The notes: a model not told the origin generated them from the sequence alone. Positions 45,654-56,421 are shown, counted from the first letter of the stretch. The stretch: DNA of 64,000 nucleotides from Parvibaculum sp039680535 (GCF_039680535.1 NZ_JBDKSS010000018.1:1-64000), one strand, 5' to 3'. Numbers and translations: made by a program.

Positions 45654-45883
45654 TTTCGTGGAAAAAGCGAGGGATATTTCTGCTGATGACGTTCCAGCGA
45701 GGCTTCGGGACTTTCGTATGCTTCCTGGAGGTCAACACTCCAGTAGCGCAGATCGTCGAGAAGAATGCGGTGGCCCGTGACCGCGCAGGTCACATAGGCG
45801 CCGGGACGCACGACATGAAACTCGCCATCGCCATAGACGATTTCGGCCTCTCCGCCATTGCCCGTATTATCGATCCTGTTCAT
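45650..45883 (-). CDS. DUF2093 family protein
   Basis: The 77-aa alphaproteobacterial protein matches DUF2093: EAEIVYGDGEFHVVRPGAYVTCAVTGHRI followed by LDDLRYWSVDLQEAY. Function unknown. Its position between xseA and the M23 peptidase, and the ATGA-type overlap, suggest one transcript. Confidence 0.88.
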   Translation of the reverse strand: MNRIDNTGNGGEAEIVYGDGEFHVVRPGAYVTCAVTGHRILLDDLRYWSVDLQEAYESPEASLERHQQKYPSLFPRK

Positions 45884-45923
45884 GGCCGCATTCTAACCGG
45901 CTGCAGCCAGAAGTTCAAAGGCG

Positions 45924-47384
45924 CTAGAGAAGGCTTCCCTGTGAGCCGCCGCCTTCTTTTTTACGCGCCGCCGGCTTCGGCGCCTCCACGCCGCCGACCA
46001 CGACGCCGATGCGGTCCTCATGCGCGAATTCGATGGCAAGGCCCATGCCGGGCTTGAGCCCCGCCGATGCGCGGACAGGTTTGCCGTCCGCCCCTCGCAC
46101 GACCGCAAAGCCGCGCTCCAGAACCCCTTGGTAGGAGTAGGACTGGAGCAGCTTGCCCGCGCCGTCGAGGCGGCGCGCGAGATCGGCGAGATGCCGCCGT
46201 TCCGCCGCGACTGCCCGCTTGTCATATTGATCGAGACGCTTCTTGCCATCCGCGATCTTGAAGCGAATGAACTGAGTCGAAAGCTTGCCTTCGATGCGGC
46301 TGAGCCGCGCACGCTTGGTCTCGGCGGCGCGCCTCAACGCAAGGCCGAGCCGCTCGCCGATATGGTCGAAACGCTGGCGCGGCAGCGCAATCAGATCCTG
46401 CAGTCGCGGCAGACCGCGCGCGAGGCCTTTCAACTGCGCCCGTGAATTTTCGACGAGCCGCGTTTCCGCGCGAAGCAGCCGCCGTTCGAGATCGAGCACA
46501 TTGGCAAGGCAATCGGCGCGCACGGGCACGGCCATTTCGGCGGCCGCCGTCGGCGTCGGCGCGCGCTTGTCTGCGGCGTAGTCGATCAGCGTCACATCGG
46601 TTTCGTGGCCGACCGCCGCGATGAGCGGAATGTCGCTTGCGGCAGCGGCGCGCACGACGACTTCCTCGTTGAAGCCCCAGAGGTCTTCAATGGAGCCCCC
46701 GCCACGCGCGACGATGAGCAGATCGGGCCTTGGAATTTTCCCGCCAGGTTTGAGCCTGTTGAAACCCTCAATAGCCGCTGCCACTTCCGCCGCCGCCGTT
46801 TCGCCCTGCACGCGCACGGGCCAGACGATGACATGGCGCGGGAAGCGATCGGCCAGCCGATGCAGAATATCGCGAATGACGGCGCCGGTCGGGCTCGTGA
46901 TGACGCCGATGACGTCCGGGATATGCGGCAGCTTCTTCTTGCGTTCCGCCGCGAAGAGGCCTTCGGCCGCGAGCTTCTTGCGCCGTTCTTCGAGCAGCGC
47001 CATCAGCGCGCCGATGCCAGCGGGCTCCAGCTGCTCGATCACGATCTGATATTTCGAACTACCGGGATAAGTGGTGAGCTTGCCCGTCGCGATCACTTCG
47101 AGCCCTTCGGCGGGCTTGAATCGGAGCTTCGAATAGACACCCTTCCAGATCACGGCTTCGAGCCGGGCGCTCTCATCCTTCAGGGCGAAATAGGAATGAC
47201 CCGAGGAATGGACGCCGCGAAAGCCCGTGATCTCGCCGCGCACGCGCACATGGCCGAAGGTTTCCTCGACCGTCCGCTTCAGCGCGAAGGATAGCTCGCT
47301 GACCGAGAATTCATGGGCGTTGCCGCCCGCTTCGCCCGAGGCGGAAGCGGCGGATTTGCGCCTGCCTGACACTGGTTCGGTCAT
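45924..47384 (-). CDS. xseA: Exodeoxyribonuclease VII large subunit
   Basis: The 486-aa subunit degrades single-stranded DNA with XseB. It has an N-terminal OB fold (FSVSELSFALKRTVEETFGHVRVRG with GHSYFALKDESARLEAVIWKG) and the catalytic region VIGVITSPTGAVIRDILHRLADRFP, DLLIVARGGGSIEDLWGFNEE and AVGHETDVTLIDYAADKRAPTP. A coiled-coil-rich part follows. The last 40 residues form a basic tail. Confidence 0.96.
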   Translation of the reverse strand: MTEPVSGRRKSAASASGEAGGNAHEFSVSELSFALKRTVEETFGHVRVRGEITGFRGVHSSGHSYFALKDESARLEAVIWKGVYSKLRFKPAEGLEVIATGKLTTYPGSSKYQIVIEQLEPAGIGALMALLEERRKKLAAEGLFAAERKKKLPHIPDVIGVITSPTGAVIRDILHRLADRFPRHVIVWPVRVQGETAAAEVAAAIEGFNRLKPGGKIPRPDLLIVARGGGSIEDLWGFNEEVVVRAAAASDIPLIAAVGHETDVTLIDYAADKRAPTPTAAAEMAVPVRADCLANVLDLERRLLRAETRLVENSRAQLKGLARGLPRLQDLIALPRQRFDHIGERLGLALRRAAETKRARLSRIEGKLSTQFIRFKIADGKKRLDQYDKRAVAAERRHLADLARRLDGAGKLLQSYSYQGVLERGFAVVRGADGKPVRASAGLKPGMGLAIEFAHEDRIGVVVGGVEAPKPAARKKEGGGSQGSLL

Positions 47385-47464
47385 CGGACTCCGGGCGGGA
47401 TATGGTTAATAAAGAGGCGCGGACTTGCCTGAATCGGCCCCCATGTTACAAGGAAAACCTTTCC

Positions 47465-47488
47465 GGCCGTAACCTTAAGGTCGCGGCC
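47465..47488. promoter_or_regulatory. Inverted repeat upstream of purD
   Basis: GGCCG-ta-ACC-TTAA-GGT-cg-CGGCC gives a 24-bp interrupted palindrome 32 bp before the purD start, in the 135-bp gap between divergent xseA and purD. It may be an operator or a leader hairpin. Confidence 0.35.
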
Positions 47489-47519
47489 CCGCTCACGAAT
47501 TCAGGGAAGCACTCTCGGC

Positions 47520-48803
47520 ATGAACGTACTCGTCATCGGCTCAGGCGGCCGGGAACATGCTCTCTGCTGGAAGCTCGCATCAAGCCCTCTTCTGAGCCGG
47601 CTTTACTGCGCGCCGGGCAATGGCGGCATCGCGAAGATCGCCGAATGCGTGCCCCTGAAGCCGCTCGATTTCGACGCCATTGTCGCCTTCTGCCGCGAGA
47701 AGGACATCGGCTTCGTCATGATCGGCCCCGAAGACCCGCTGGTGAACGGCCTCGTCGACCGGCTGGACCGAGAAGGCATCAAGTCCTTCGGGCCTAGCGC
47801 GGCCGCCGCCCGGCTCGAAGGCTCTAAGGGCTTCACCAAGGACCTCTGCGCCGAGTTCAACATTCCGACCGCCGCCTATGGCCGCTTCTCCAACGCCGCA
47901 GACGCGAAAGCCTTCGTGAAGGCCAATGGCGCGCCCATCGTCGTCAAGGCGGACGGGCTTGCAGCGGGCAAGGGCGTGACGGTTGCCGAAACAGTGGAAC
48001 AGGCGGACGCGGCCATCGACGAGATTTTCAGCGGGCGCTTCGGCGCGGCGGGCGCAGAAGTCGTGGTCGAGGAATTCCTCGACGGCGAGGAAGCGAGCTT
48101 CTTCGCCTTTTGCGACGGAAAAACCGTGATGGCGCTTGCGACCGCGCAGGACCATAAGCGCGTCTTCGACGGCGACAAGGGCCCGAACACAGGCGGCATG
48201 GGCGCTTATTCCCCCGCACCCGTTCTGACGCCGGACCTCATTGCCCGTGTCATGCGCGAAATCATCGAGCCAACCGCTGCCGCCATGCAAAGGCGCGGCA
48301 CGCCGTTCAAGGGCGTCTTTTTCGCCGGCCTGATGATCACGAAAAAGGGCCCGCAGCTCATCGAATACAACACGCGCTTCGGCGATCCCGAGACGCAGGT
48401 TCTCATGACGCGGCTCAAATCCGACCTTCTGCCGGCGCTGATCGCAACCCATGACGGCACGCTCGACAAGATCGCGCTCGAATGGAAGGACGAGGTGGCG
48501 CTCACCGTCGTCATGGCCGCGAATGGCTATCCGGGCGACTATGTGAAGGACACGGAGATCAAGGGGCTCGACAAGGCTGGTGCCGTTGCGAACGTACAGG
48601 TCTTCCATGCCGGAACACGCGCCGAGGGTACGCGCATTCTCGCCACGGGCGGCCGCGTGCTCAACGTGACGGCCACGGGCAAAACGGTTTCCGAGGCGCA
48701 GGCGACGGCCTATCGCGCCGTCGATCTCATCGACTGGCCGCAAGGCTTTTGCCGCCGCGATATCGGCTGGCGCGCGATCGAGCGCGAACGCGGCGCGGAT
48801 TGA
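47520..48803 (+). CDS. purD: Phosphoribosylamine-glycine ligase (GAR synthetase)
   Basis: The 427-aa ATP-grasp enzyme makes GAR in the second step of purine synthesis. Evidence: NVLVIGSGGREHALCWKLA at the start, IGPEDPLVNGLVDRL, APIVVKADGLAAGKGVTVAE, GPNTGGMGAYSPAPVL and IEYNTRFGDPETQVLM. Length is normal. It uses glycine, which SHMT (glyA, same window) supplies. Confidence 0.98.
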   Translation: MNVLVIGSGGREHALCWKLASSPLLSRLYCAPGNGGIAKIAECVPLKPLDFDAIVAFCREKDIGFVMIGPEDPLVNGLVDRLDREGIKSFGPSAAAARLEGSKGFTKDLCAEFNIPTAAYGRFSNAADAKAFVKANGAPIVVKADGLAAGKGVTVAETVEQADAAIDEIFSGRFGAAGAEVVVEEFLDGEEASFFAFCDGKTVMALATAQDHKRVFDGDKGPNTGGMGAYSPAPVLTPDLIARVMREIIEPTAAAMQRRGTPFKGVFFAGLMITKKGPQLIEYNTRFGDPETQVLMTRLKSDLLPALIATHDGTLDKIALEWKDEVALTVVMAANGYPGDYVKDTEIKGLDKAGAVANVQVFHAGTRAEGTRILATGGRVLNVTATGKTVSEAQATAYRAVDLIDWPQGFCRRDIGWRAIERERGAD

Positions 48804-48858
48804 AACGGTCCATTCATCAGCATTCGTATACAAATGAACCTTCGGGGAGAACAAAGCC

Positions 48859-49959
48859 ATGAGCAACGGGACACCGACTGAGGCAAGCCGGCAGGAACAG
48901 TTTTCCGGTACGAAGGACGTCGTCGAGTCGCATCGCTTCGATGCCGCGAGCCTCGAGGCCTATATGCGCGAGCATGTCGAGGGCTTCGCGGGTCCGCTCG
49001 AAGTGCGCCAGTTCAAGGGCGGTCAGTCGAACCCGACCTATCAGCTCGTGACGCCGAACCGGAAATACGTCCTGCGCCGCAAGCCGCCGGGGAAGCTTCT
49101 CCCCTCCGCCCATGCGGTCGACCGCGAATACAAGGTCATCACGGCGCTTCATGGCGTCGGCTTTCCCGCGCCGCGCACCTATTGTCTGTGCGAGGATGAC
49201 AGCGTCATCGGCACGGCCTTTTACATCATGGACATGGTGGAAGGCCGCGTGCTCTGGGAGCCGTTGCTGCCGGGACAGGACCCCGCGACGCGCTGGAAGA
49301 TCTACGACTCGCTCAACGAGACCATGGCGCGCCTCCACACGGTCGATTACGAGGCCATCGGCCTCGGCGATTTCGGCAAGCCCGGCAATTATTTCATTCG
49401 CCAGATTTCGCGCTGGTCGAAGCAATATGTTGCCTCGGAAACCGAAACCATCACCGAGATGAACAGGCTGATGGAGTGGCTGCCGGAGAACGTGCCGACG
49501 GATGACTCGACCTCCATCGTTCATGGCGACTACCGGCTCGACAATACGATCCTGCATCCGACCGAGCCGAAGGTCATCGCCGTGCTGGACTGGGAGCTTT
49601 CGACGCTCGGCCATCCGCTCGGCGATTTCACCTATAGCTGCATGCAGTGGGTGATGCCGGGCCAGGGCACGGGCGGCGGCACGGGCTCGATCGCAACTGC
49701 CGACCTCAAGAGCCTCGGCATTCCGACGCTCGAGGAATACATCAGGATGTATTGCGAGCGCACCAACCGCACAGGCATCGACAATCTCGACTTCTACTTC
49801 GCCTACAACTTCTTCCGTCTTGCGGGCATTCTGCAGGGTATCGCCGGCCGCGTGCGCGACGGCACGGCGTCGAGCGAGCATGCGAAGCAGATGTCGCAGA
49901 ACGTCCGCCCGCTTGCGCTCGAGGCATGGAAATATGCTCAGCGCGCCGGTGCGAAGTAA
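48859..49959 (+). CDS. ACAD10/11-type phosphotransferase (second copy)
   Basis: The 366-aa APH-fold kinase is a clear paralogue of the gene at 15768: FKGGQSNPTYQLVTPNRKYVLRRKPPGKLLPSAHAVDREY, catalytic loop IVHGDYRLDNTILHP, and metal site VIAVLDWELSTLGHPLGDF. Family knowledge (ACAD10/11, LvaA) points to 4-hydroxyacyl-CoA phosphorylation; substrate is inferred. GGGGAGAAC precedes the ATG. An acetyltransferase gene follows. Confidence 0.88.
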   Translation: MSNGTPTEASRQEQFSGTKDVVESHRFDAASLEAYMREHVEGFAGPLEVRQFKGGQSNPTYQLVTPNRKYVLRRKPPGKLLPSAHAVDREYKVITALHGVGFPAPRTYCLCEDDSVIGTAFYIMDMVEGRVLWEPLLPGQDPATRWKIYDSLNETMARLHTVDYEAIGLGDFGKPGNYFIRQISRWSKQYVASETETITEMNRLMEWLPENVPTDDSTSIVHGDYRLDNTILHPTEPKVIAVLDWELSTLGHPLGDFTYSCMQWVMPGQGTGGGTGSIATADLKSLGIPTLEEYIRMYCERTNRTGIDNLDFYFAYNFFRLAGILQGIAGRVRDGTASSEHAKQMSQNVRPLALEAWKYAQRAGAK

Positions 49960-50000
49960 CGACAGACACACCAACGACGAGAAGAAGGACCGCCCGCCAT

Positions 50001-50426
50001 ATGAACTGGTCCCGGCACGGTTTTGAGATCAATACCGACAAGACGAAACTGGACAAGGACTCCATCCTGCGGATGTTGCGCGCCACCTATTGGGCGAGCG
50101 AGGTGCCGGAAGGCGAGTTGTGGGAGAGCATTCTGAACTCGCGCTCCTACGGGCTCTATTCCCAGGACCGGGAACAGGCGGGTTTTGCCCGCATGGTCAC
50201 CGACATGACGCGCTTCGCCTGGCTGAGCGATGTCTATGTCCTGCCCGTGCATCGCGGCCGTGGCCTCGGCAAATGGCTTGTCGAAACGATCGTAAACGAT
50301 CCGGCACTCGCGCGAATCGGACGCATCATCCTCAGCACACGGGACGCCCATTCGCTTTACGAGCGCATGGGCTTCTCGCTCATCGGCGGGGAAGAAGCGG
50401 ATAGAATGATGATGCTGACGCGGTGA
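50001..50426 (+). CDS. GNAT family N-acetyltransferase
   Basis: The 141-aa protein has the GNAT acetyl-CoA site LSDVYVLPVHRGRGLGKWLVE (R-x-x-G-x-G) and the C-terminal ARIGRIILSTRDAHSLYERMGF. A longer open frame reaches back into the previous gene, but ATG 50001 (MNWSRHGFEI) is the likely start, with AAGGA 12 nt upstream. The target is unknown. Confidence 0.88.
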   Translation: MNWSRHGFEINTDKTKLDKDSILRMLRATYWASEVPEGELWESILNSRSYGLYSQDREQAGFARMVTDMTRFAWLSDVYVLPVHRGRGLGKWLVETIVNDPALARIGRIILSTRDAHSLYERMGFSLIGGEEADRMMMLTR

Positions 50427-50432
50427 GCGCTC

Positions 50433-51572
50433 TCACGCGCTCTTGCCGCGCGCCTCGATGGACCAGATGTCGACCAGCGTATCGCCTCGCACGACGTGAT
50501 AGCAGTCGTAGAGATTGACCGTCGGGTCGCAATGCGGCGTGATCGCGGTGAGCGCCGCGCCGAGTGGCAGGGAAGCGCCTTGGGGCAGGATGATGCCGCC
50601 CTGCTCGTCTCCGAAGAAGAAATAGGCCGAACCTTCCGGCGCACCGGAGAGAAGCACCGGCGGCTCCGCGTCGGTCGAGAAAGCCTTGAAGCCCGCATCG
50701 GTCGTCGCGAGGTTCCTCGTATTGTTCGAGACGACACTCATCTGCACGAAGAGCGAAGTCTCAAAGGGGATGGGCGCCCCGTTGCCGACATGGACGTCGT
50801 TATATTGCTTGTCCATGAAGGCGTAGGAGCCGCCCTGCAGTTCGGTCAGCACATTGGCTTCCGGATCAATGTTGAAGCTGCCCGTGCCGCCACCTGAAAC
50901 GATGTCGACCGGGAGACCCGCCGCCCGAAAGGCGTCGCGCGTCTCGCCGAGCAGCTTCATCGCGGCGAGCGACTGCTCGCGCCGCTGCGCGAAGTCCTCG
51001 ATATGCATGACATGGCCCGCATAGCACTGCAGACCGCGAAGCTCGAGCCAATCGGACGCATGAACCTGTCGGCCGAGCGCCAGAACGGGCTCGCCGGCTG
51101 CGATGCCGGTGCGGTGAAGGCCGGGATCGAGATCGACGAGGACCTTCAGCTTCTTGCCCGCCGCCTTCGCGGCAAGGGCCAGCGCCTCAGCATTCTGCGG
51201 ATTGTCGACTGCGACGATGAGATCGGCCACACGCGCATTGAGCGCCACAAGCCGCGCAATTGCGCCTTCGGTCACAACCGGCGATGTGATGAGCAGGCTT
51301 TCGATGCCGCCCTCGCCCATCGCCTCGGCCTCGCCGAGCTTGGCGCAGCATTGTCCGACCGCCCCGGCCGCGATCTGCTTCTTCGCGATGGCGACGCTCT
51401 TGTGCGTCTTGGCATGGGGACGGAGCCTGATGCCGCTACGCGCGCAATGGTCCGCCATGGCGGCGACGTTGCGCTCGAAGGCTTCGAGATCGAGCACCAG
51501 CGCAGGCGTCTGAAGCCTCGCACGCGAACCCGGCTTTCCGATCAGCGCCTCGTTGATGAAACGGCCCGTCAT
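50433..51572 (-). CDS. DSD1 family PLP-dependent enzyme (D-threonine aldolase / D-serine dehydratase-like)
   Basis: The 379-aa alanine-racemase-fold enzyme has LQTPALVLDLEAFERNVAAM, the PLP lysine region RLRPHAKTHKSVAIAKKQI, GLQCYAGHVMH and the C-terminal metal site PHCDPTVNLYD. Family members cleave D-threonine or other beta-hydroxy D-amino acids, or dehydrate D-serine. Substrate here is open. ATG 51572 has a GGGGGG run a few nt upstream. Confidence 0.9.
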   Translation of the reverse strand: MTGRFINEALIGKPGSRARLQTPALVLDLEAFERNVAAMADHCARSGIRLRPHAKTHKSVAIAKKQIAAGAVGQCCAKLGEAEAMGEGGIESLLITSPVVTEGAIARLVALNARVADLIVAVDNPQNAEALALAAKAAGKKLKVLVDLDPGLHRTGIAAGEPVLALGRQVHASDWLELRGLQCYAGHVMHIEDFAQRREQSLAAMKLLGETRDAFRAAGLPVDIVSGGGTGSFNIDPEANVLTELQGGSYAFMDKQYNDVHVGNGAPIPFETSLFVQMSVVSNNTRNLATTDAGFKAFSTDAEPPVLLSGAPEGSAYFFFGDEQGGIILPQGASLPLGAALTAITPHCDPTVNLYDCYHVVRGDTLVDIWSIEARGKSA

Positions 51573-51666
51573 ATCGCCCCCCAATATTTTCGATGAGGCG
51601 ACATCCTAACCACACCGCTCCGATCTGCAACTTTGGCGGGGCCTCCCTGCGACCGCGGGCCCCATG

Positions 51667-51683
51667 ACTTTGCGCACCAAAGT
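51667..51683. promoter_or_regulatory. Palindrome upstream of the tetR gene at 51746
   Basis: ACTTTG-CGCAC-CAAAGT is a 17-bp inverted repeat 63 bp before the TetR start, in the gap between divergent genes. A TetR autoregulatory site is plausible. Confidence 0.4.
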
Positions 51684-51745
51684 TCTATATGCGAATAATT
51701 GAGAGGGATTGGTCACAAGGACGGCGGCAAGGTCCGCATGCGATC

Positions 51746-52366
51746 ATGGCGGCACGAGTGAAGGAAGATATAGGCGCGAAGGCAGGCGGCGCGGACAAGC
51801 ACGCACTGATCCTCGATGCGGCGCTCGACCTCTTCCGCCATTACGGTTTCCGCCGTACCTCCATGGAGGACATCGCCCGGGCGGCCAACGTCGCCAAGGG
51901 CACCCTCTATCTCTATTTCAAGAGCAAGGACGAGCTGTTCGAGGCGCTGGCCCGGCGGCTCGCGGAACTCATCGAGGCCAATCTGAAGGCTGCGGCCGCC
52001 CGAGACCTCGACGCCGAGGCCAAGATCCTCGCCCTTTTCGACGCCAAGCTCGGGTTCCTCTATCGCTGGGTGCTTTCCAGCCCCCATGCCGCGGAACTCA
52101 TCGATTCCAAGGCGCAACTCCAGGCCACGATCTTCGAATCCGTCGACCGGGACTTCCGGGCCGCCATCGCCAGGGTCCTGAGGGATGGCGTCCGCCGGGG
52201 CGAATTCGACGTAAAGACCGCCGGTTTTACCGTCGAAAGCGCAGCCGACACCCTGATCGCAGCCGCCTATGGCGCCGAGAGCGGGGCCAGGGATGAGGCC
52301 GAGTTCCGGGCCCGGCTGACCCGGATCGTCCGCCTGAGCCTCCGGGGCCTCAGGAAATCCGCCTGA
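51746..52366 (+). CDS. TetR family transcriptional regulator
   Basis: The 206-aa protein has an N-terminal HTH: KHALILDAALDLFRHYGFRRTSMEDIARAANVAKGTLYLYFKSKDELFE. The C-terminal helical part would bind a ligand. ATG 51746 (MAARVKED) is the plausible start; an upstream ATG at 51689 would add 19 residues. It lies divergent from the DSD1 gene and before groESL, and shares no clear operon. Confidence 0.9.
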   Translation: MAARVKEDIGAKAGGADKHALILDAALDLFRHYGFRRTSMEDIARAANVAKGTLYLYFKSKDELFEALARRLAELIEANLKAAAARDLDAEAKILALFDAKLGFLYRWVLSSPHAAELIDSKAQLQATIFESVDRDFRAAIARVLRDGVRRGEFDVKTAGFTVESAADTLIAAAYGAESGARDEAEFRARLTRIVRLSLRGLRKSA

Positions 52367-52409
52367 CGCACACGTTAACCTTTGAAAACAAGAAGCTTTT
52401 GTGGCGCGC

Positions 52410-52438
52410 CTTGACTCCATGGAGGGGCGCCACTATCT
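52410..52438 (+). promoter_or_regulatory. Heat-shock (RpoH-type) promoter of groESL
   Basis: CTTGAC (52410-52415) and CACTATCT (52431-52438) fit the alphaproteobacterial sigma-32 pattern (CTTG...CYATNT-like). They lie directly upstream of the CIRCE element and about 100 bp before groES. Confidence 0.6.
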
Positions 52439-52451
52439 CTCTGTCGGGCTG

Positions 52452-52478
52452 TTAGCACTCCCCATGGGTGAGTGCTAA
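52452..52478. promoter_or_regulatory. CIRCE element (HrcA operator)
   Basis: TTAGCACTC-N9-GAGTGCTAA is a perfect match to the CIRCE consensus, at 52452-52478, 62 bp before groES. It is bound by the HrcA repressor, so groESL is probably under dual HrcA and RpoH control. Confidence 0.97.
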
Positions 52479-52539
52479 CAATCCATAATCCCTAAAGTTT
52501 CCCGCGGAAACCGCGGTTCCGAAACAGGAGAAGACAGAG

Positions 52540-52839
52540 ATGAAATTCCGTCCTCTGCATGACCGCGTTGTCGTCAAGCGCGTCGAGGAAGATACGAAGA
52601 CCGCCGGCGGCATCATCATCCCCGAGACGGCCCAGGAAAAGCCCTCGCAGGGCGAAGTTCTCGCGGTGGGCCCTGGCGCCCGTGGCGAAGACGGCAAGGT
52701 CGTGGCGCTCGACGTCAAGGTCGGCGACCGGGTGATCTTCGGCAAGTGGTCCGGCACGGAAGTCAAGATTGACGGCCAGGATCTGCTGATCATGAAAGAG
52801 TCCGACATTCTCGGCGTTGTTCAGGGCGCCAAGAAATAA
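52540..52839 (+). CDS. groES: Co-chaperonin GroES
   Basis: The 99-aa GroES has MKFRPLHDRVVVKRVEEDTKTAGGIIIP, the mobile-loop region and the tail KWSGTEVKIDGQDLLIMKESDILGV. It caps GroEL to form the folding chamber. CIRCE and a heat-shock promoter precede it, and groEL follows after 89 bp. Confidence 0.99.
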   Translation: MKFRPLHDRVVVKRVEEDTKTAGGIIIPETAQEKPSQGEVLAVGPGARGEDGKVVALDVKVGDRVIFGKWSGTEVKIDGQDLLIMKESDILGVVQGAKK

Positions 52840-52928
52840 GCCAAGGCTCGTGAAACCGGTGAACGGTTCGCGGGCATTTTTCATGTCCCGCACCCGAACC
52901 AGCTCAGAATTCAAGAGGAAGCAAAACA

Positions 52929-54578
<1,650 letters not shown>

Positions 54579-54610
54579 GTCCCGCCGTCAGTCCGCTGAC
54601 GAATTCGGAA

Positions 54611-54636
54611 GGGCCGGTGGAAACACCGGCCCTTTT
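54611..54636 (+). terminator. Intrinsic terminator of groESL (copy 1 of a duplicated unit)
   Basis: GGGCCGGTG (54611-54619), loop GAAA, CACCGGCCC (54624-54632) and TTTT form a classical terminator 33 bp after groEL. An almost identical unit occurs at 56398-56423, beyond the HipA-DUF3037 cassette. Confidence 0.9.
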
Positions 54637-54743
54637 GCGTCCCGGCGCCAACTTGAACGTAGGCAGACCGATTGAAACTAGTTAGCATAATGACGGAATA
54701 GGTTATCTAAGACCCGATCACAAAATGAGGCGCAGTAAATTTC

Positions 54744-55538
54744 TTGCTCAGGCGTCTGACACCGATTGAATTCCACCGTTTTGCCAAGGTTGGAAAGACA
54801 AATCCAGCCTTTGCGATATGCGAGGACGAACACGGCGCGACCGTCGAAGTCGTGGCTAAGTTTTCGGGCAATTGCGAGCGTGGCGTAACTTCTCTATCTA
54901 TGGAAGTTATAGCGGCTTGCCTTGCGGCTGATCTCGGCCTACCCATCCCTGAACCCTATTTGCTAAACGTTTCTCAGGAATGGGCTCAACTGATCCCTGA
55001 CGCCCAGCAGAGGCTCAAGATCACATCCAGCAACCCCGTGGCATTTGGCTCACATATGCTGACCGGCCAGTATGCCGACTGGACCTCGGGCACGAAGATC
55101 AGCGACCCGATGGTGCCGACGGCAGCGGCAATAATGTTTTTCGATGGCACAATCCAAAACCCAGACAGAAGAGTCGAAAATCCAAACTGCCTGACACGCG
55201 GAAGTGAAATTCGCATTTACGATCATGAGCTTACGTTCTCGCAAGATCTCGTGATAGGTTGGATACCACCGTGGGTTTTGGGCGGAATGAGAACTCTGGA
55301 GAATCCACTTGGGCTCCACATCTTTCGAGATGGCCTCCGCAATAGGCAAATTGACTTCGAACCGATACGCGCCGCGTGGCTGAGCGTGACAGATGACCGC
55401 TTGGACGCGTATGGCAACGCAATACCTATTGAATGGAATGATGCACGAACAGATGTGCAATCGGCTATCGACCTCATTCGAGATATTCGAAACAATGTCG
55501 ATGCGTGCATCACTGAGCTGACGCGGGTGCTCTCATGA
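54744..55538 (+). CDS. HipA-like kinase (HipA_2 type)
   Basis: The 264-aa protein (starting at TTG 54744, start uncertain) has the compact HipA-like kinase pattern: ATP-site strand VEVVAKFSGNCERG, helix SLSMEVIAACLAADLGLPIPEPYLL, the catalytic loop FFDGTIQNPDRRVENPNCL (N139-P-D141-R) and the metal site IYDHELTFS (D160). There is no HipB-like HTH partner. It is coupled by a 4-bp overlap to the DUF3037 gene, as seen for this family in other genomes (to my knowledge). Low G+C implies acquisition. Confidence 0.75.
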   Translation: MLRRLTPIEFHRFAKVGKTNPAFAICEDEHGATVEVVAKFSGNCERGVTSLSMEVIAACLAADLGLPIPEPYLLNVSQEWAQLIPDAQQRLKITSSNPVAFGSHMLTGQYADWTSGTKISDPMVPTAAAIMFFDGTIQNPDRRVENPNCLTRGSEIRIYDHELTFSQDLVIGWIPPWVLGGMRTLENPLGLHIFRDGLRNRQIDFEPIRAAWLSVTDDRLDAYGNAIPIEWNDARTDVQSAIDLIRDIRNNVDACITELTRVLS

Positions 55539-56380
55539 AAGAAAAACACTCATATTCCTATATCGTCTTGCGATATGTCCACGACGTTATGACTGAGGAA
55601 TTTGTGAACGTCGGGCTGGTGCTTTATGCGCCCTCAACGCATGCCGTAAAGGTCAAAACCCGCAAGACCATAGGTCGCATTAAAGACACCTTCCCGAATC
55701 TCGATCGGAGCGCATTTGTCTTGACTATGCGGTCGGTTGAGAGGTCGATTTCAAATACAACCAAAGGCCTCTCCGCTACACCACTTTTATTGTCGGAAAC
55801 TGACGCTGGTAGCATTGTTGGAAGGGCTTTACCGCAAGGCGATAGCTCACTTCAGTGGTCTTCAATTGGCCGCGGTTTTACAAGCAATATCGACGACACA
55901 TTTACTCGTTTATACGACCGCCTAATCTCTCAATATGATGAGCATTCTGAGCGTCGCAAATCTGACGAAGAAGTATGGCGACCCGTTCGAGAAAGACTCG
56001 AAGAGCGTCACCTTGCGACACGTCTGACAAGTAAAGCAATATCGAGTGATGTAGACGAAATTACATTCAAGCACGCTTGGAAAAATGGGACGTGGAACGT
56101 GTATGAATCCGTCTCACTTGATCTTGCTGACGCGGAAGGCATTAAGGAAAAAGCTAGACGATGGCTTGGCCATCTTTCCGCTGTAGCTGATGGCGCCGAG
56201 CCATTTAAACCACATTTTTTGGTTGGCGCACCAAGTGACCCGGAACTTCAGCCTGCGTATCACAAGGCGATAGAAATTCTACGTCGAGCGCCAGCTAATC
56301 CTGAGATATTTCAAGAAGATGAGGTCGATACATTGGTATCTAGAATAGAAGACGAGATCAGAGCTCACGACTCGCATTAG
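55535..56380 (+). CDS. DUF3037 family protein
   Basis: The 281-aa protein has the DUF3037 N-terminal pattern HSYSYIVLRYVHDVMTEEFVNVGLVLYAPS, followed by a charged helical region. No catalytic motif is recognised. Its ATG overlaps the kinase stop (ATGA, 55535-55538), so stoichiometric production with the HipA-like kinase is expected. It may act as substrate, partner or antitoxin of that kinase; none is shown. Confidence 0.75.
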   Translation: MKEKHSYSYIVLRYVHDVMTEEFVNVGLVLYAPSTHAVKVKTRKTIGRIKDTFPNLDRSAFVLTMRSVERSISNTTKGLSATPLLLSETDAGSIVGRALPQGDSSLQWSSIGRGFTSNIDDTFTRLYDRLISQYDEHSERRKSDEEVWRPVRERLEERHLATRLTSKAISSDVDEITFKHAWKNGTWNVYESVSLDLADAEGIKEKARRWLGHLSAVADGAEPFKPHFLVGAPSDPELQPAYHKAIEILRRAPANPEIFQEDEVDTLVSRIEDEIRAHDSH

Positions 56381-56397
56381 GCTCACCTTCTCAAAGA

Positions 56398-56421
56398 GCC
56401 GGTGGAAACACCGGCCCTTTT
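56398..56421 (+). terminator. Terminator copy 2, after the DUF3037 gene
   Basis: GCCGGTG, loop GAAA, CACCGGC then CC and TTTT repeat the groEL terminator. It lies 17 bp after the DUF3037 stop and probably ends the cassette transcript. Identity of 26 bp with copy 1 argues for duplication rather than chance. Confidence 0.8.

Noticed and set aside
54744..55538. Classical HipAB toxin-antitoxin pair
   Set aside because: No HipB-like HTH gene accompanies the kinase, and it is much shorter than HipA; it fits the compact HipA-like branch better.
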